From contig JAHZEL010000015.1 of assembly GCA_019421865.1 (NCBI GenBank), positions 1-64,000 of the forward strand: a DNA stretch of 64,000 nucleotides, in the 5' to 3' direction. The DNA is from Desulfovibrionaceae bacterium (lineage in GTDB: Bacteria; Desulfobacterota; Desulfovibrionia; Desulfovibrionales; Desulfovibrionaceae). A model generated the notes under the pieces. It did not search any database. It had not been told where the DNA came from and saw nothing but the letters and a program-made list of their open reading frames with translations. Of the stretch, positions 35,202 through 42,802 are shown one piece after another; positions within the stretch are counted from its first letter, which is position 1; the number at the start of each line of letters is the position of its first letter. The position numbers and the translations under genes were made by a program.

Positions 35202-35207
35202 TTATTC
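35189..35207. promoter_or_regulatory. AT-rich dyad over the -10 region, Fur/PerR-like box
   Basis: GAATAA and TTATTC arms (35189-35194, 35202-35207) flank TTATTAT, overlapping the -10 element. This resembles Fur-family boxes, which would suit a superoxide-reductase gene. No regulator is nearby to confirm it. Confidence 0.4.
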
Positions 35208-35210
35208 GCC

Positions 35211-35231
35211 GTCGGGAGGAAGACTCCCGAC
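35211..35231 (+). promoter_or_regulatory. 5'-UTR hairpin before dfx
   Basis: Perfect 8-bp stem GTCGGGAG/CTCCCGAC (35211-35218, 35224-35231) at or near the predicted transcript start, with the start codon 33 bases on. A 5'-terminal stem of this kind commonly stabilises mRNA. Confidence 0.45.
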
Positions 35232-35263
35232 AACTTAACGCCACTATCATCAGGAGAACCATC

Positions 35264-35650
35264 ATGCCTGCAAGATTTGAAGTATATCAGTGCAAACATT
35301 GCGGAAATATTGTTGAAGTGCTGCACGGCGGCGCTGCTCCCCTCGTCTGCTGCGGCGAGCCCATGAAGCTCCTGCGCGAAGGCTCCACCGACGGCGCGAG
35401 CGAAAAGCACGTTCCCGTCATTGAAAAGACCGAAAACGGCTACAAGGTGAAGGTCGGCTCCGCCGCCCATCCCATGGCCGAAGACCATTACATCGAATGG
35501 ATCGAACTGCTGGCCGACGGCGTTTCCCACATCGCCTTCCTCAACCCCGGCGATGCTCCCGAAGCTGAATTCTGCGTGAAGGCCGACAAGGTTACCGCCC
35601 GCGAATTCTGCAACAAGCACGGCCTGTGGAAGGCCGAATTCCAGGGCTAG
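35264..35650 (+). CDS. dfx: Desulfoferrodoxin (superoxide reductase)
   Basis: 128 aa two-iron protein. It reduces superoxide to peroxide without making oxygen. The N-terminal desulforedoxin-type centre is given by CKHCG (Cys10, Cys13) and VCCGE (adjacent cysteines near 29-30). The C-terminal catalytic Fe(His)4Cys site is given by [19 protein letters not shown] and FCNKHG. It heads the rubredoxin-roo cluster, and the next start is two bases after its stop. Rubredoxin is the known electron donor in Desulfovibrio, so the neighbours supply its reductant. Confidence 0.96.
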   Translation: MPARFEVYQCKHCGNIVEVLHGGAAPLVCCGEPMKLLREGSTDGASEKHVPVIEKTENGYKVKVGSAAHPMAEDHYIEWIELLADGVSHIAFLNPGDAPEAEFCVKADKVTAREFCNKHGLWKAEFQG

Positions 35651-35652
35651 TC

Positions 35653-36006
35653 ATGAAGAAGTACGTCTGCAACGTCTGCGGTTACGAATACGATCCCGCC
35701 AAGGGTGATCCCGATTCCGGCATCGCTCCCGGCACCGCCTTTGAAGACATCCCCGAAGACTGGGTCTGCCCCGTCTGCGGCGCTTCCAAGGCCGACTTCG
35801 AGGCCGTTGAGGAAGAAGCCCCCAAGGGTGAAAGCGATATGGCCATGTGGCAGTGCCAGGTAGGCAACTGCGGCTATATCTACCGTCCGGAAAAGGGCGA
35901 CCGCAAGGGCAAGATTCCCGCCGGAACCGCCTTCGAGGACCTGCCCGACGACTGGCACTGCCCCGTCTGCGGCGCAAGCAAAAAAATGTTCAAGAAGCTC
36001 GCCTAG
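35653..36006 (+). CDS. Two-domain rubredoxin
   Basis: 117 aa with two rubredoxin domains. Domain 1 (about 1-52) is canonical: [10 protein letters not shown] and CPVCGASK. Domain 2 (about 67-117) has [10 protein letters not shown], a CX4C instead of CX2C spacing, and then CPVCGASK. An enlarged first cysteine loop of this sort is known from rubredoxin-2 of Desulfovibrio desulfuricans. Domain 1 is almost identical in DNA to the single rubredoxin gene 580 bases downstream. It transfers electrons to desulfoferrodoxin and/or Roo. Confidence 0.9.
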   Translation: MKKYVCNVCGYEYDPAKGDPDSGIAPGTAFEDIPEDWVCPVCGASKADFEAVEEEAPKGESDMAMWQCQVGNCGYIYRPEKGDRKGKIPAGTAFEDLPDDWHCPVCGASKKMFKKLA

Positions 36007-36024
36007 CGGGCGGAGAGAAAACAC

Positions 36025-36210
36025 ATGGTCCACTGCAAGACTTCCGCGTCTTCCTGCTCCGAACAGATCATGCTCGGAACCGGAGTGAAATTCGAACGCA
36101 TACGCCGCATCACCGGCTATCTTGTAGGAACGCTCGACCGCTTCAACGACGGCAAGCGCGCGGAAGAACACGACCGGGTCAAACACTGCAACATGGAAAA
36201 CTGGCGCTGA
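36025..36210 (+). CDS. Small protein related to the C terminus of anaerobic ribonucleotide reductase (NrdD-like)
   Basis: 61 aa. The segment FERIRRITGYLVGTLDRFNDGKRAEEHDRVKH resembles the C-terminal glycyl-radical-proximal region of NrdD (xxRITGYxxxxxRxNxGKxxExxDR), but the radical glycine domain itself is absent. Four cysteines occur (three before residue 20, one at about 55). It lies 18 bases after the double rubredoxin and 24 before the single rubredoxin, in the same operon. Its role in oxygen defence is unknown; it is too short to be a reductase. Confidence 0.6.
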   Translation: MVHCKTSASSCSEQIMLGTGVKFERIRRITGYLVGTLDRFNDGKRAEEHDRVKHCNMENWR

Positions 36211-36234
36211 GCCGCTTCCCAAGGAGACCATCTC

Positions 36235-36393
36235 ATGGAAAAGTACATCTGCAACGTCTGCGGTTACGAATATGATCCCGCCAAGGGCGACCCCGATTCC
36301 GGCATCGCTCCCGGCACCGCCTTTGAAGACATCCCCGAAGACTGGGTCTGCCCCGTCTGCGGCGCTTCCAAGGCCGACTTTGAAGCCGCGTAA
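36235..36393 (+). CDS. rub: Rubredoxin
   Basis: 52 aa, standard length. [10 protein letters not shown] and [12 protein letters not shown] supply the four iron-binding cysteines. It has AAGGAG at nine bases before the ATG. The DNA differs from the first domain of the upstream two-domain rubredoxin at only about six of 144 positions. It is the donor to Roo in the Desulfovibrio oxygen-reduction chain. A terminator stands between it and roo. Confidence 0.95.
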   Translation: MEKYICNVCGYEYDPAKGDPDSGIAPGTAFEDIPEDWVCPVCGASKADFEAA

Positions 36394-36411
36394 GAAAAGA
36401 CAAGCGTAGTC

Positions 36412-36448
36412 GCGGGCAGCCTTCTTCGGAAGGCTTCCCGCTTTTTTT
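36412..36448 (+). terminator. Terminator between rubredoxin and roo
   Basis: Stem GCGGG-AGCCTTC/GAAGGCT-CCCGC around a TTCG loop, followed by seven T. roo starts 23 bases after it, so roo is reached by readthrough or has a promoter inside this hairpin region. Confidence 0.85.
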
Positions 36449-36470
36449 GTTTTACCCCGCCGAGGAAATC

Positions 36471-37679
36471 ATGAGACCTGTTGAACTGAAAAAGGACATC
36501 TACTGGGTCGGATCCGTCGACTTCGACATCCGCAACTTCCATCACTACAGCCGCTCTCCCGAGGGCAGCACCTACAACGCCTATCTCGTGTGCGACGAGA
36601 AGAAGGTGCTTTTCGATACCGTGAACGCCCACAGCTTCGACGAGCTGGTGAAGCACATTTCCGAAATCACCGATCCGGAAAGCATCGACTACATCGTGTG
36701 CAACCATCTCGAACAGGATCATTCCGGCGCTCTTCCCCGCATCGTGAAGCTGTGCAAGCCCGAAAAGATCTTCTGCTCCCCCATGGGCTACAAGTCCATG
36801 ACCAACATTTATAATACCGAAGGATGGCCCATCGAGATCGTCAAGGACGGCGACCGCCTGAACATCGGCAAGCGCAACATCACCTTCCTTGAAACCCGCA
36901 TGCTGCACTGGCCCGACAGCATGGTCTCCTACCTGGAAGAAGACCGCGTGCTCTTCAGCAACGACGCCTTCGGTCAGAACATCGCCAGCTCCTTCCGCTT
37001 CGCCGACGAGTGCGACCGCACCACGCTTTATGACTCCATGAAGCGCTACTACTACAACATCGTGCTGCCCTACTCTCCGCAGGTGCTCAAGACTCTGAAG
37101 CGTGTGACCGATCTCGGCCTCGTCTTCGACGTCATCGCTCCCGACCACGGCCTCATCTTCCGCACGCCCGAAGACGTGAAGTTCGTCATCGACTCCTATC
37201 AGGCCTTTGCCGAACAGAAGCCTCAGCTGCGTGCCGTGATCGCCTATGAAAGCATGTGGAACGGCACGGCCAAGATGGCCGAAGCCGTGGCCGACGGTCT
37301 GGAAGCCGAAAACGTGCCCTACGTGCTCGTGAACCTGCAGAACAGCCACTGCAGCGACGTGATGACCGAACTTGCTGACAGCGGCGCGCTCATTCTCGGT
37401 TCCGCCACGCGCAACAACATGCCCATGGTGAACATGATGGCCTGCCTCGCTCATGTGAAGGGACTGCGTCCGCAGAACCTCGTGGGCGCCACCTTCGGCA
37501 CCTACGGCTGGTCCGGCGAAGCCCCCAAGATGATGGCCGACGCCCTTGCCGAAATGAAGGTCGAACTCGTGGGCGAACCGCTCAAGTGCTATTTCAATCC
37601 CAAGAAGGAAGACCTTGAGAAGTGCCGCGAACTCGGCGCCGCCGTGGCCCGCACCCTCAAGGAAAAGTGCGGAGCCTAA
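36471..37679 (+). CDS. roo: Rubredoxin:oxygen oxidoreductase (flavodiiron protein)
   Basis: 402 aa. It reduces O2 to water with electrons from rubredoxin. The metallo-beta-lactamase-like domain has the diiron ligands HLEQDH (near 82-87), MLHWPDS, FSNDAFG and APDHGLIF. The C-terminal flavodoxin domain (about 255-400) binds FMN through YESMWNGTAKMAEAV and SATRNNMPMVN. GAGG lies six bases upstream of the ATG. The neighbouring rubredoxin genes are its donors, and cydAB downstream adds a membrane-bound oxygen reductase. Confidence 0.96.
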   Translation: MRPVELKKDIYWVGSVDFDIRNFHHYSRSPEGSTYNAYLVCDEKKVLFDTVNAHSFDELVKHISEITDPESIDYIVCNHLEQDHSGALPRIVKLCKPEKIFCSPMGYKSMTNIYNTEGWPIEIVKDGDRLNIGKRNITFLETRMLHWPDSMVSYLEEDRVLFSNDAFGQNIASSFRFADECDRTTLYDSMKRYYYNIVLPYSPQVLKTLKRVTDLGLVFDVIAPDHGLIFRTPEDVKFVIDSYQAFAEQKPQLRAVIAYESMWNGTAKMAEAVADGLEAENVPYVLVNLQNSHCSDVMTELADSGALILGSATRNNMPMVNMMACLAHVKGLRPQNLVGATFGTYGWSGEAPKMMADALAEMKVELVGEPLKCYFNPKKEDLEKCRELGAAVARTLKEKCGA

Positions 37680-37698
37680 TCTCCGGATCTTCTAACGT

Positions 37699-37733
37699 CC
37701 GGCGGGCGTCTCCCCTGAGAGGCGCCCTGCCGG
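37699..37733 (+). promoter_or_regulatory. Hairpin between roo and cydA
   Basis: Arms CCGGC/GCCGG with an inner GGCG/CGCC stem, no T-run. It may be a weak terminator or processing site before cydAB. Confidence 0.45.
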
Positions 37734-37799
37734 GCGACATGGCCGATTACGGCAGAGACTCGTCCCTTCGACGCACAGACGAGCACCAAGGAGCTATCT

Positions 37800-39122
37800 A
37801 TGGATCTCATCCTCCTCTCCCGCCTTCAGTTCGCCATGACCGTCTTCTTCCACTTCATCTTCGTGCCGCTCACGCTGGGCCTTTCCGTGCTGCTCGCCAT
37901 CATGGAAACCCTCTATGTGCGCACGGGAGATGAAGACTACAAGAGGATGGTCAAATTCTGGGGCAAACTCTTCCTCATCAACTTCGTGCTTGGCGTGGTG
38001 ACGGGCATCACGCTCGAATTCCAGTTCGGCACCAACTGGTCCCGCTATTCCTCCTACGTCGGCGACATTTTCGGCTCTCTGCTGGCCATTGAAGCCACCG
38101 TGGCCTTCTTCCTCGAATCCACGTTCGTGGCCGTGTGGACCTTCGGCTGGGAACGCGTGAGCAAGAAGGTGCACTGCTTCGCCATCTGGATGGTGGCCAT
38201 TGCCGGCAACATTTCCGCGCTGTGGATCATCCTTGCCAACGGCTTCATGCAGCATCCCGTAGGCTACGTCATCCGCAACGGACGCGCGGAACTCGACGAC
38301 TTCTTCGCCGTGGTCACCAACCCCTATGCCTGGGGAGAATATTTCCACACCGTTTCCTCCGCCTGGATGCTGGGCGGCTTCTTCGTGCTGGGCGTGGCCG
38401 CATGGCACCTTGCCCGCAAGAATGAAGTCTCCCTGTTCACCAAGGCCGTGCGCGTCGCCGCGCCCTTCACGCTCATCATGGCTCTGCTCGTCGGCCTTGC
38501 CGGTCATCAGCAGGGCATGAACGTGGCCGAATACCAGCCCGCCAAGATGGCGGCCATGGAATCCCACTGGACCACCCAGACCAGAGCTCCCATGTATCTC
38601 CTGGCCTGGCCCGATCAGGAAAACGGCCGCAATGCCATTGAAGCTCTGCCCATTCCCGGCCTCATGAGCTTCATCGCCTTCAACGACATCAACGCCGAGG
38701 TCAAGGGTCTCAGCGACTTCGCGCCCGAAGACATTCCTCCGGTTCTGCCCACCTTCCTGTCCTTCCGCCTCATGGTGGCCCTGGGCTGCCTGTTCATCGC
38801 CGTGGCCGCCTGGGCCTGGTGGCGCCGCAAGGACATCGCCGCCGACACCCGTCTGGCGAAGATCCTGCCCTGGATGATTCCGCTGCCCTACATCACCATC
38901 ATGCTCGGCTGGACCGTGGCGGAAATGGGTCGCCAGCCCTGGATCGTCTACAACCTCATGCGCACTTCGGACGCCGTTTCCCCCGTGCCCACGAGTTCCG
39001 TTCTGATTTCCGTCCTCGCCTTCCTTGTCATCTACACGCTGCTCGGACTCATCGACATCTGGCTGCTGTATACCAACTCCCGCAAGGGGCCCGAACCTGT
39101 CAAAGCCGCTGAGGAGGCGTAA
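37800..39122 (+). CDS. cydA: Cytochrome bd quinol oxidase subunit I
   Basis: 440 aa, inner membrane, about nine helices. It carries the haem and quinol sites of a high-affinity oxygen reductase. Conserved parts: LSRLQFAMTVFFHFIFVPLTLG with the haem b595 His near 18-19, the GEYFHTVSSAWMLG helix with the b558 His, and AEMGRQPWIVYNLMRT. At 440 residues it lacks the long Q-loop of the 522-residue Escherichia coli protein, as is usual for short-Q-loop bd oxidases. AAGGAG lies seven bases before the ATG. cydB follows with no gap. Confidence 0.95.
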   Translation: MDLILLSRLQFAMTVFFHFIFVPLTLGLSVLLAIMETLYVRTGDEDYKRMVKFWGKLFLINFVLGVVTGITLEFQFGTNWSRYSSYVGDIFGSLLAIEATVAFFLESTFVAVWTFGWERVSKKVHCFAIWMVAIAGNISALWIILANGFMQHPVGYVIRNGRAELDDFFAVVTNPYAWGEYFHTVSSAWMLGGFFVLGVAAWHLARKNEVSLFTKAVRVAAPFTLIMALLVGLAGHQQGMNVAEYQPAKMAAMESHWTTQTRAPMYLLAWPDQENGRNAIEALPIPGLMSFIAFNDINAEVKGLSDFAPEDIPPVLPTFLSFRLMVALGCLFIAVAAWAWWRRKDIAADTRLAKILPWMIPLPYITIMLGWTVAEMGRQPWIVYNLMRTSDAVSPVPTSSVLISVLAFLVIYTLLGLIDIWLLYTNSRKGPEPVKAAEEA

Positions 39123-40142
39123 ATGGAAACGATCTGGTTCTTCCTCTGGACGCTTTTGTGGGCCGTGTACTTCATTCTCGACGGCTTCGACCTCGGCATG
39201 GGCACCCTCATGCCCTTCGTGGCCTCCAACGACCATGAACGCCGCGTCATATACAACGCCCAGGGCCCCTACTGGGACGGCAACGAAGTATGGCTCATCA
39301 CGGCCGGCGGCGTGACCTTCGCCGCCTTCCCCAACGCCTATGCCGTCATGTTCAGCGCCCTGTACGCGCCCCTGCTCATCCTGCTCTTCTGCCTGATCTT
39401 CCGCGCCGTGGCCTTCGAGTTCCGCGGCAAGGGCGATTCCTGCACCTGGATCTTCAGCTGGGACGTATGCATGACCCTCGGCAGCTTCCTGCCCGCTCTT
39501 CTGCTCGGCGTGGCCTTCGCCAACCTCTTCATGGGCATCCCCATTGATGCGGACGGCGTGTACCACGGCAACATTCTGAAGCTCCTCAACCCCTACGGTC
39601 TCGCCGGCGGCGTGCTCTTCGTGATCATGTTCTGCTACCACGGCGCCCTCTGGCTGGAGCTGAAGTCCGAAGGCAACCTGCAGGCCAAGGCCTTCCGCGC
39701 CGCCCGTGCGCTCTGGCCCGTGCTGCTGTCCCTCGTGCTGCTCTTCCTCGCCCTGACCGCCCACTACACCGAAAGCTTCGAGCGCCTCGCCCAGCATCCC
39801 GCTGCCTACGCCGCGCTTGCTCTTGCCGTCATCGGTCTTGTGGCCAGCCGTCTCGCCATCTGCAGCAGCACGCTCGTCGCCTGGCTGTGCAGCGCCCTGT
39901 TCATTCTCGGCCTCACCTTCTTCGGCGTGTTCGGCATGTATCCCGGCATCATTCTTTCCAGCATTGATCCGGCCTACAGCATCACCGTGTTCAACGCCGC
40001 CTCCAGCCCCCTCACCCTGAAGATCATGCTCACCGTCACGCTCTGCGCCGTGCCCGTGGTTCTGCTCTATCAGGCCTGGGTTTACTGGACCTTCGCCCAT
40101 AAGGTGACGAAGGAAGTGCTCAAGGACGAACACTCCTACTAA
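39123..40142 (+). CDS. cydB: Cytochrome bd quinol oxidase subunit II
   Basis: 339 aa, eight to nine helices. The family N terminus METIWFFLWTLLWAVYFILDGFDLGMGTL is intact, followed by GPYWDGNEVWLITAGG and FRAVAFEFRGK. It starts immediately after the cydA stop. With CydA it forms the oxidase that scavenges oxygen in this anaerobe. The CydC/D assembly exporter genes are not in the window. Confidence 0.95.
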   Translation: METIWFFLWTLLWAVYFILDGFDLGMGTLMPFVASNDHERRVIYNAQGPYWDGNEVWLITAGGVTFAAFPNAYAVMFSALYAPLLILLFCLIFRAVAFEFRGKGDSCTWIFSWDVCMTLGSFLPALLLGVAFANLFMGIPIDADGVYHGNILKLLNPYGLAGGVLFVIMFCYHGALWLELKSEGNLQAKAFRAARALWPVLLSLVLLFLALTAHYTESFERLAQHPAAYAALALAVIGLVASRLAICSSTLVAWLCSALFILGLTFFGVFGMYPGIILSSIDPAYSITVFNAASSPLTLKIMLTVTLCAVPVVLLYQAWVYWTFAHKVTKEVLKDEHSY

Positions 40143-40163
40143 TCGACCCTATCCGCCTCTTTG

Positions 40164-40206
40164 AAGGCCTGCGCGAGGCAGAACGCCACGCGCAGGCCTT
40201 TTTTTG
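40164..40206 (+). terminator. Terminator of cydAB
   Basis: Perfect 12-bp stem AAGGCCTGCGCG/CGCGCAGGCCTT (40164-40175, 40189-40200) running into seven T. Confidence 0.9.
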
Positions 40207-40382
40207 CGTCTTGTTTCCTCCGCTTCCCGCCGCCAGCGCAACAGCTCCGCCTTCGGCATACGGCGGCAGACAAAGCCGGATCCGCCATAAAAAAATAAAG
40301 GAATCCGCACTCTCCCCGTTTCCGGCCTTGCCAAGTCGGAACAAAAGGTTATCGTATAAGGAAACAGCCCTTCCGGCACTCC

Positions 40383-40712
40383 ATGCAAAACGAGGACACC
40401 ATGCCGCCATCCAGTGAAGACGCGCCCAGGCCGAACCTTCAGGTCGCCGCCAGAGTGGAGGAGCTTCTGCGGGAACAGCTTGAAGAAATGGGAGTGAATC
40501 CCCGCAAGCTCGCCCCCGAAGAAATCGCCGCCAACATGACCTGTCATATCGCGCCCGACAACAGTATGACCTACCTGTGGAAAAACGAGCCGATTCTCCA
40601 CGTCACGCCCGAAAAACGCGAGCACGACGGAGAATCCTCCGTGCTCTGGCGCATGTTCACCAGAGACGATATGCCCTCCGACACCTCCGAGGTATCCCAT
40701 GAACATTCTTGA
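40383..40712 (+). CDS. Conserved-looking small protein coupled to cysK
   Basis: 109 aa (or 103 aa if it starts at the ATG at 40401, which has the better-spaced GAGG). No family recognised. Residues 20-55 are amphipathic and acidic (VAARVEELLREQLEEMGVNPRKLAPEEIAANM); the rest is polar with no membrane segment. Its end overlaps the cysK start by 14 bases, so translation is coupled. The fixed position suggests a role in sulfur assimilation or in cysteine-synthase regulation, but no function can be assigned. Confidence 0.6.
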   Translation: MQNEDTMPPSSEDAPRPNLQVAARVEELLREQLEEMGVNPRKLAPEEIAANMTCHIAPDNSMTYLWKNEPILHVTPEKREHDGESSVLWRMFTRDDMPSDTSEVSHEHS

Positions 40713-41622
40713 AACCATAGGACACACGCCGCTTATTTTTCTGGATACCCTTTCCGCAGACCTGCCGGCGAAGATTCATGTCAAATATGAAGCCCGCAAT
40801 CCCGGCGGCTCCATCAAGGACAGAGCGGCATACGGCTACATCAGCGCGGCTCTTGAAAGCGGCGCTCTTGCGCCCGGAGGCACCGTTGTGGAAGCCACCA
40901 GCGGCAACCTCGGCATCGGCCTTGCCGTGATCTGCGCCAAGAAGGGACTCAGACTCATGCTGGCCATTCCCGCCTCCGCCAGCCAGGAACGCATCGCGCT
41001 TTTGCGCGCTCTCGGCGCAGAAGTGCTGCTCACGCCTGCGGCACGCGGCATGCAGGGCGCCCAGGACAAGGTCGACGAGCTTCTGCGCACCCTTCCCGGC
41101 GCATTCCGTCCCGATCAGTTCGGGAATCCCGTAGGTCCGCAGGTGCACTACGAAACGACCGGCGCGGAAATTCTGGAAGACTGCCGGAAGGAAGGCTTTG
41201 CTCCGGCCGCATTCGTGGCGGGCGTAGGTTCCGGCGCCACGCTCATGGGCGTGAGCCGCAGACTCAAGGAAGCCGATCCTTCCATCCGCTGCTTTGCCGT
41301 GGAGCCTGAGGAATCTCCCGTGCTCTCCAAGGGCCGCAGCGGTGCCCACGGCATACAGGGCATCGGGGCGAACTTCGTTCCTTCCGTCTTCGACCGCGAC
41401 ATCATCGACGGCATTCTCACGGTCAGCACCGAAGAAGCCATGAAAACGGCCCGCGACCTCATGGCCAGAGAAGCCATGAGCTGCGGCATCACTTCCGGCG
41501 CCAACGTGAAGGCCGCCGTGATGCTGGCCATGCAGCCGGAATTTGCGGGCAAACACATCGTCACCGTCGCGCCCGACACCGGCGAGCGCTATCTTTCCAC
41601 TCCTCTCTTTTCCAAGGACTGA
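40699..41622 (+). CDS. cysK: Cysteine synthase (O-acetylserine sulfhydrylase)
   Basis: 307 aa PLP enzyme making cysteine from O-acetylserine and sulfide. The PLP lysine is in NPGGSIKDRAA near 42. The phosphate/substrate loop is ATSGNLGIG near 67 (Leu replaces the usual Thr in SGNTG), followed by GVGSGATLMGV, EPEESPVLS and DTGERYLST. The altered asparagine loop might affect substrate choice (OAS versus O-phosphoserine or homoserine). The serine acetyltransferase gene six bases downstream supports OAS use. Confidence 0.9.
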   Translation: MNILETIGHTPLIFLDTLSADLPAKIHVKYEARNPGGSIKDRAAYGYISAALESGALAPGGTVVEATSGNLGIGLAVICAKKGLRLMLAIPASASQERIALLRALGAEVLLTPAARGMQGAQDKVDELLRTLPGAFRPDQFGNPVGPQVHYETTGAEILEDCRKEGFAPAAFVAGVGSGATLMGVSRRLKEADPSIRCFAVEPEESPVLSKGRSGAHGIQGIGANFVPSVFDRDIIDGILTVSTEEAMKTARDLMAREAMSCGITSGANVKAAVMLAMQPEFAGKHIVTVAPDTGERYLSTPLFSKD

Positions 41623-41628
41623 TCTTCC

Positions 41629-42624
41629 ATGACTCCCTGCTGCCCCTCCCCCGACCAGGAACTGGCCCTCTCCCGCATGCGCGAACTCGACGAGGTGACC
41701 GACGCGCTCTGCCGCCCCGAGTCCCTCTCCAGAGTGCTCAACGCCAAGGACTGCGCCACGCCTCTTCCCTCTCAGGAAACGCTGAAGGAAGTGATGGAAC
41801 GCCTCAAGGCCGTGCTTTTCCCCGGCTACTTCGGGCCTTCCCAGGTGCACCGCGAGTCGCTGCGCTATCACATCGCCGCCAATCTCGATTCCATCTTCCG
41901 CCTGCTCAGCGAGCAGATCCGCCGCGGCGGCTGCTTTGCCTGCGCCGACTATGTGAACGACTGCCGCGGCTGCGACGTGGCCTCCAAGGAAATGGCCATG
42001 AAGTTCATGCAGCGTATTCCCGCCATCCGTGAAATGCTCGCCGGAGACGCCCGCGCCGCCTACGAGGGCGATCCCGCCGCCACGAGCCCGGGGGAAACGG
42101 TGTTCTGCTACCCCTCCATGCTCACCATGATCCATCACCGCATCGCCCACGAGCTGTACGAGCTTCATGTGCCCATCATTCCGCGCATCATCGCGGAAAT
42201 GGCTCACTCCCGCACGGGCATCGACATTCATCCCGGCGCTCAGATCGGCGAAAACTTCTTCATTGATCACGGCACGGGCGTGGTCATCGGTGAAACCTGC
42301 ATCATCGGCAAGGGCTGCCGCCTCTATCAGGGCGTGACGCTGGGCGCGCTCTCCTTCTCCAAGAACGCCGACGGCACGCTGGTCAAGGGCATTCCCCGCC
42401 ATCCCATTCTGGAAGACAACGTCACCGTGTACGCCGGAGCCTCCATCCTCGGCCGCATCACCATCGGCAAGGGTTCGGTCATCGGCGGCAACGTCTGGCT
42501 CACGCACAGCGTGCCGGAAGGCAGCCGCATCGTGCAGAGCGGCCCCAAGGCCAAGCCCGGCGAAGCTCTTACCGGCAAAAACGACAAGAAGCAGGCCGAC
42601 ACGGCGGAAAAGAAGAACGCCTGA
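41629..42624 (+). CDS. cysE: Serine O-acetyltransferase
   Basis: 331 aa. It makes O-acetylserine from serine and acetyl-CoA. The C-terminal left-handed beta-helix carries the hexapeptide repeats and active-site motifs: DIHPGAQIGENFFIDHGTGVVIGETCIIG near 205-230, GVTLGALSF and RHPILEDNVTVYAGASILG. The N-terminal helical region (about 1-190, with CFACADYVNDCRGCD) is longer than in Escherichia coli CysE and resembles the plant/EpsC-type extended form. The Lys-rich tail lacks the usual terminal Ile, so the classical interaction with CysK through a C-terminal Ile is not obvious. Confidence 0.92.
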   Translation: MTPCCPSPDQELALSRMRELDEVTDALCRPESLSRVLNAKDCATPLPSQETLKEVMERLKAVLFPGYFGPSQVHRESLRYHIAANLDSIFRLLSEQIRRGGCFACADYVNDCRGCDVASKEMAMKFMQRIPAIREMLAGDARAAYEGDPAATSPGETVFCYPSMLTMIHHRIAHELYELHVPIIPRIIAEMAHSRTGIDIHPGAQIGENFFIDHGTGVVIGETCIIGKGCRLYQGVTLGALSFSKNADGTLVKGIPRHPILEDNVTVYAGASILGRITIGKGSVIGGNVWLTHSVPEGSRIVQSGPKAKPGEALTGKNDKKQADTAEKKNA

Positions 42625-42712
42625 TCGCTTTTCCCGTCAAACTGCGGCCTGGGAGGCTCATTTTCCGCCCTGCCGCAGAACCGCCGCGCCCATGCGGAAG
42701 CCACCTATCTGA

Positions 42713-42738
42713 AAAAAGCGCCTTCGGGCGCTTTTTCA
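42713..42738. terminator. Bidirectional terminator after cysE
   Basis: AAAAAGCGCC/GGCGCTTTTT around a TTCG loop (42713-42722, 42727-42736). Confidence 0.85.
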
Positions 42739-42802
42739 TTATTCTTTCTGCCATGATGCCGTCACATTGCCCGGGCATACTGCCCCGGAAAAGGAGCGTT
42801 CC

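Noticed and set aside
37794..40133. Minus-strand open frame of about 780 codons across cydAB
   Set aside because: Antisense shadow of cydA and cydB; low-complexity Glu/Gly/His composition and no ribosome site.
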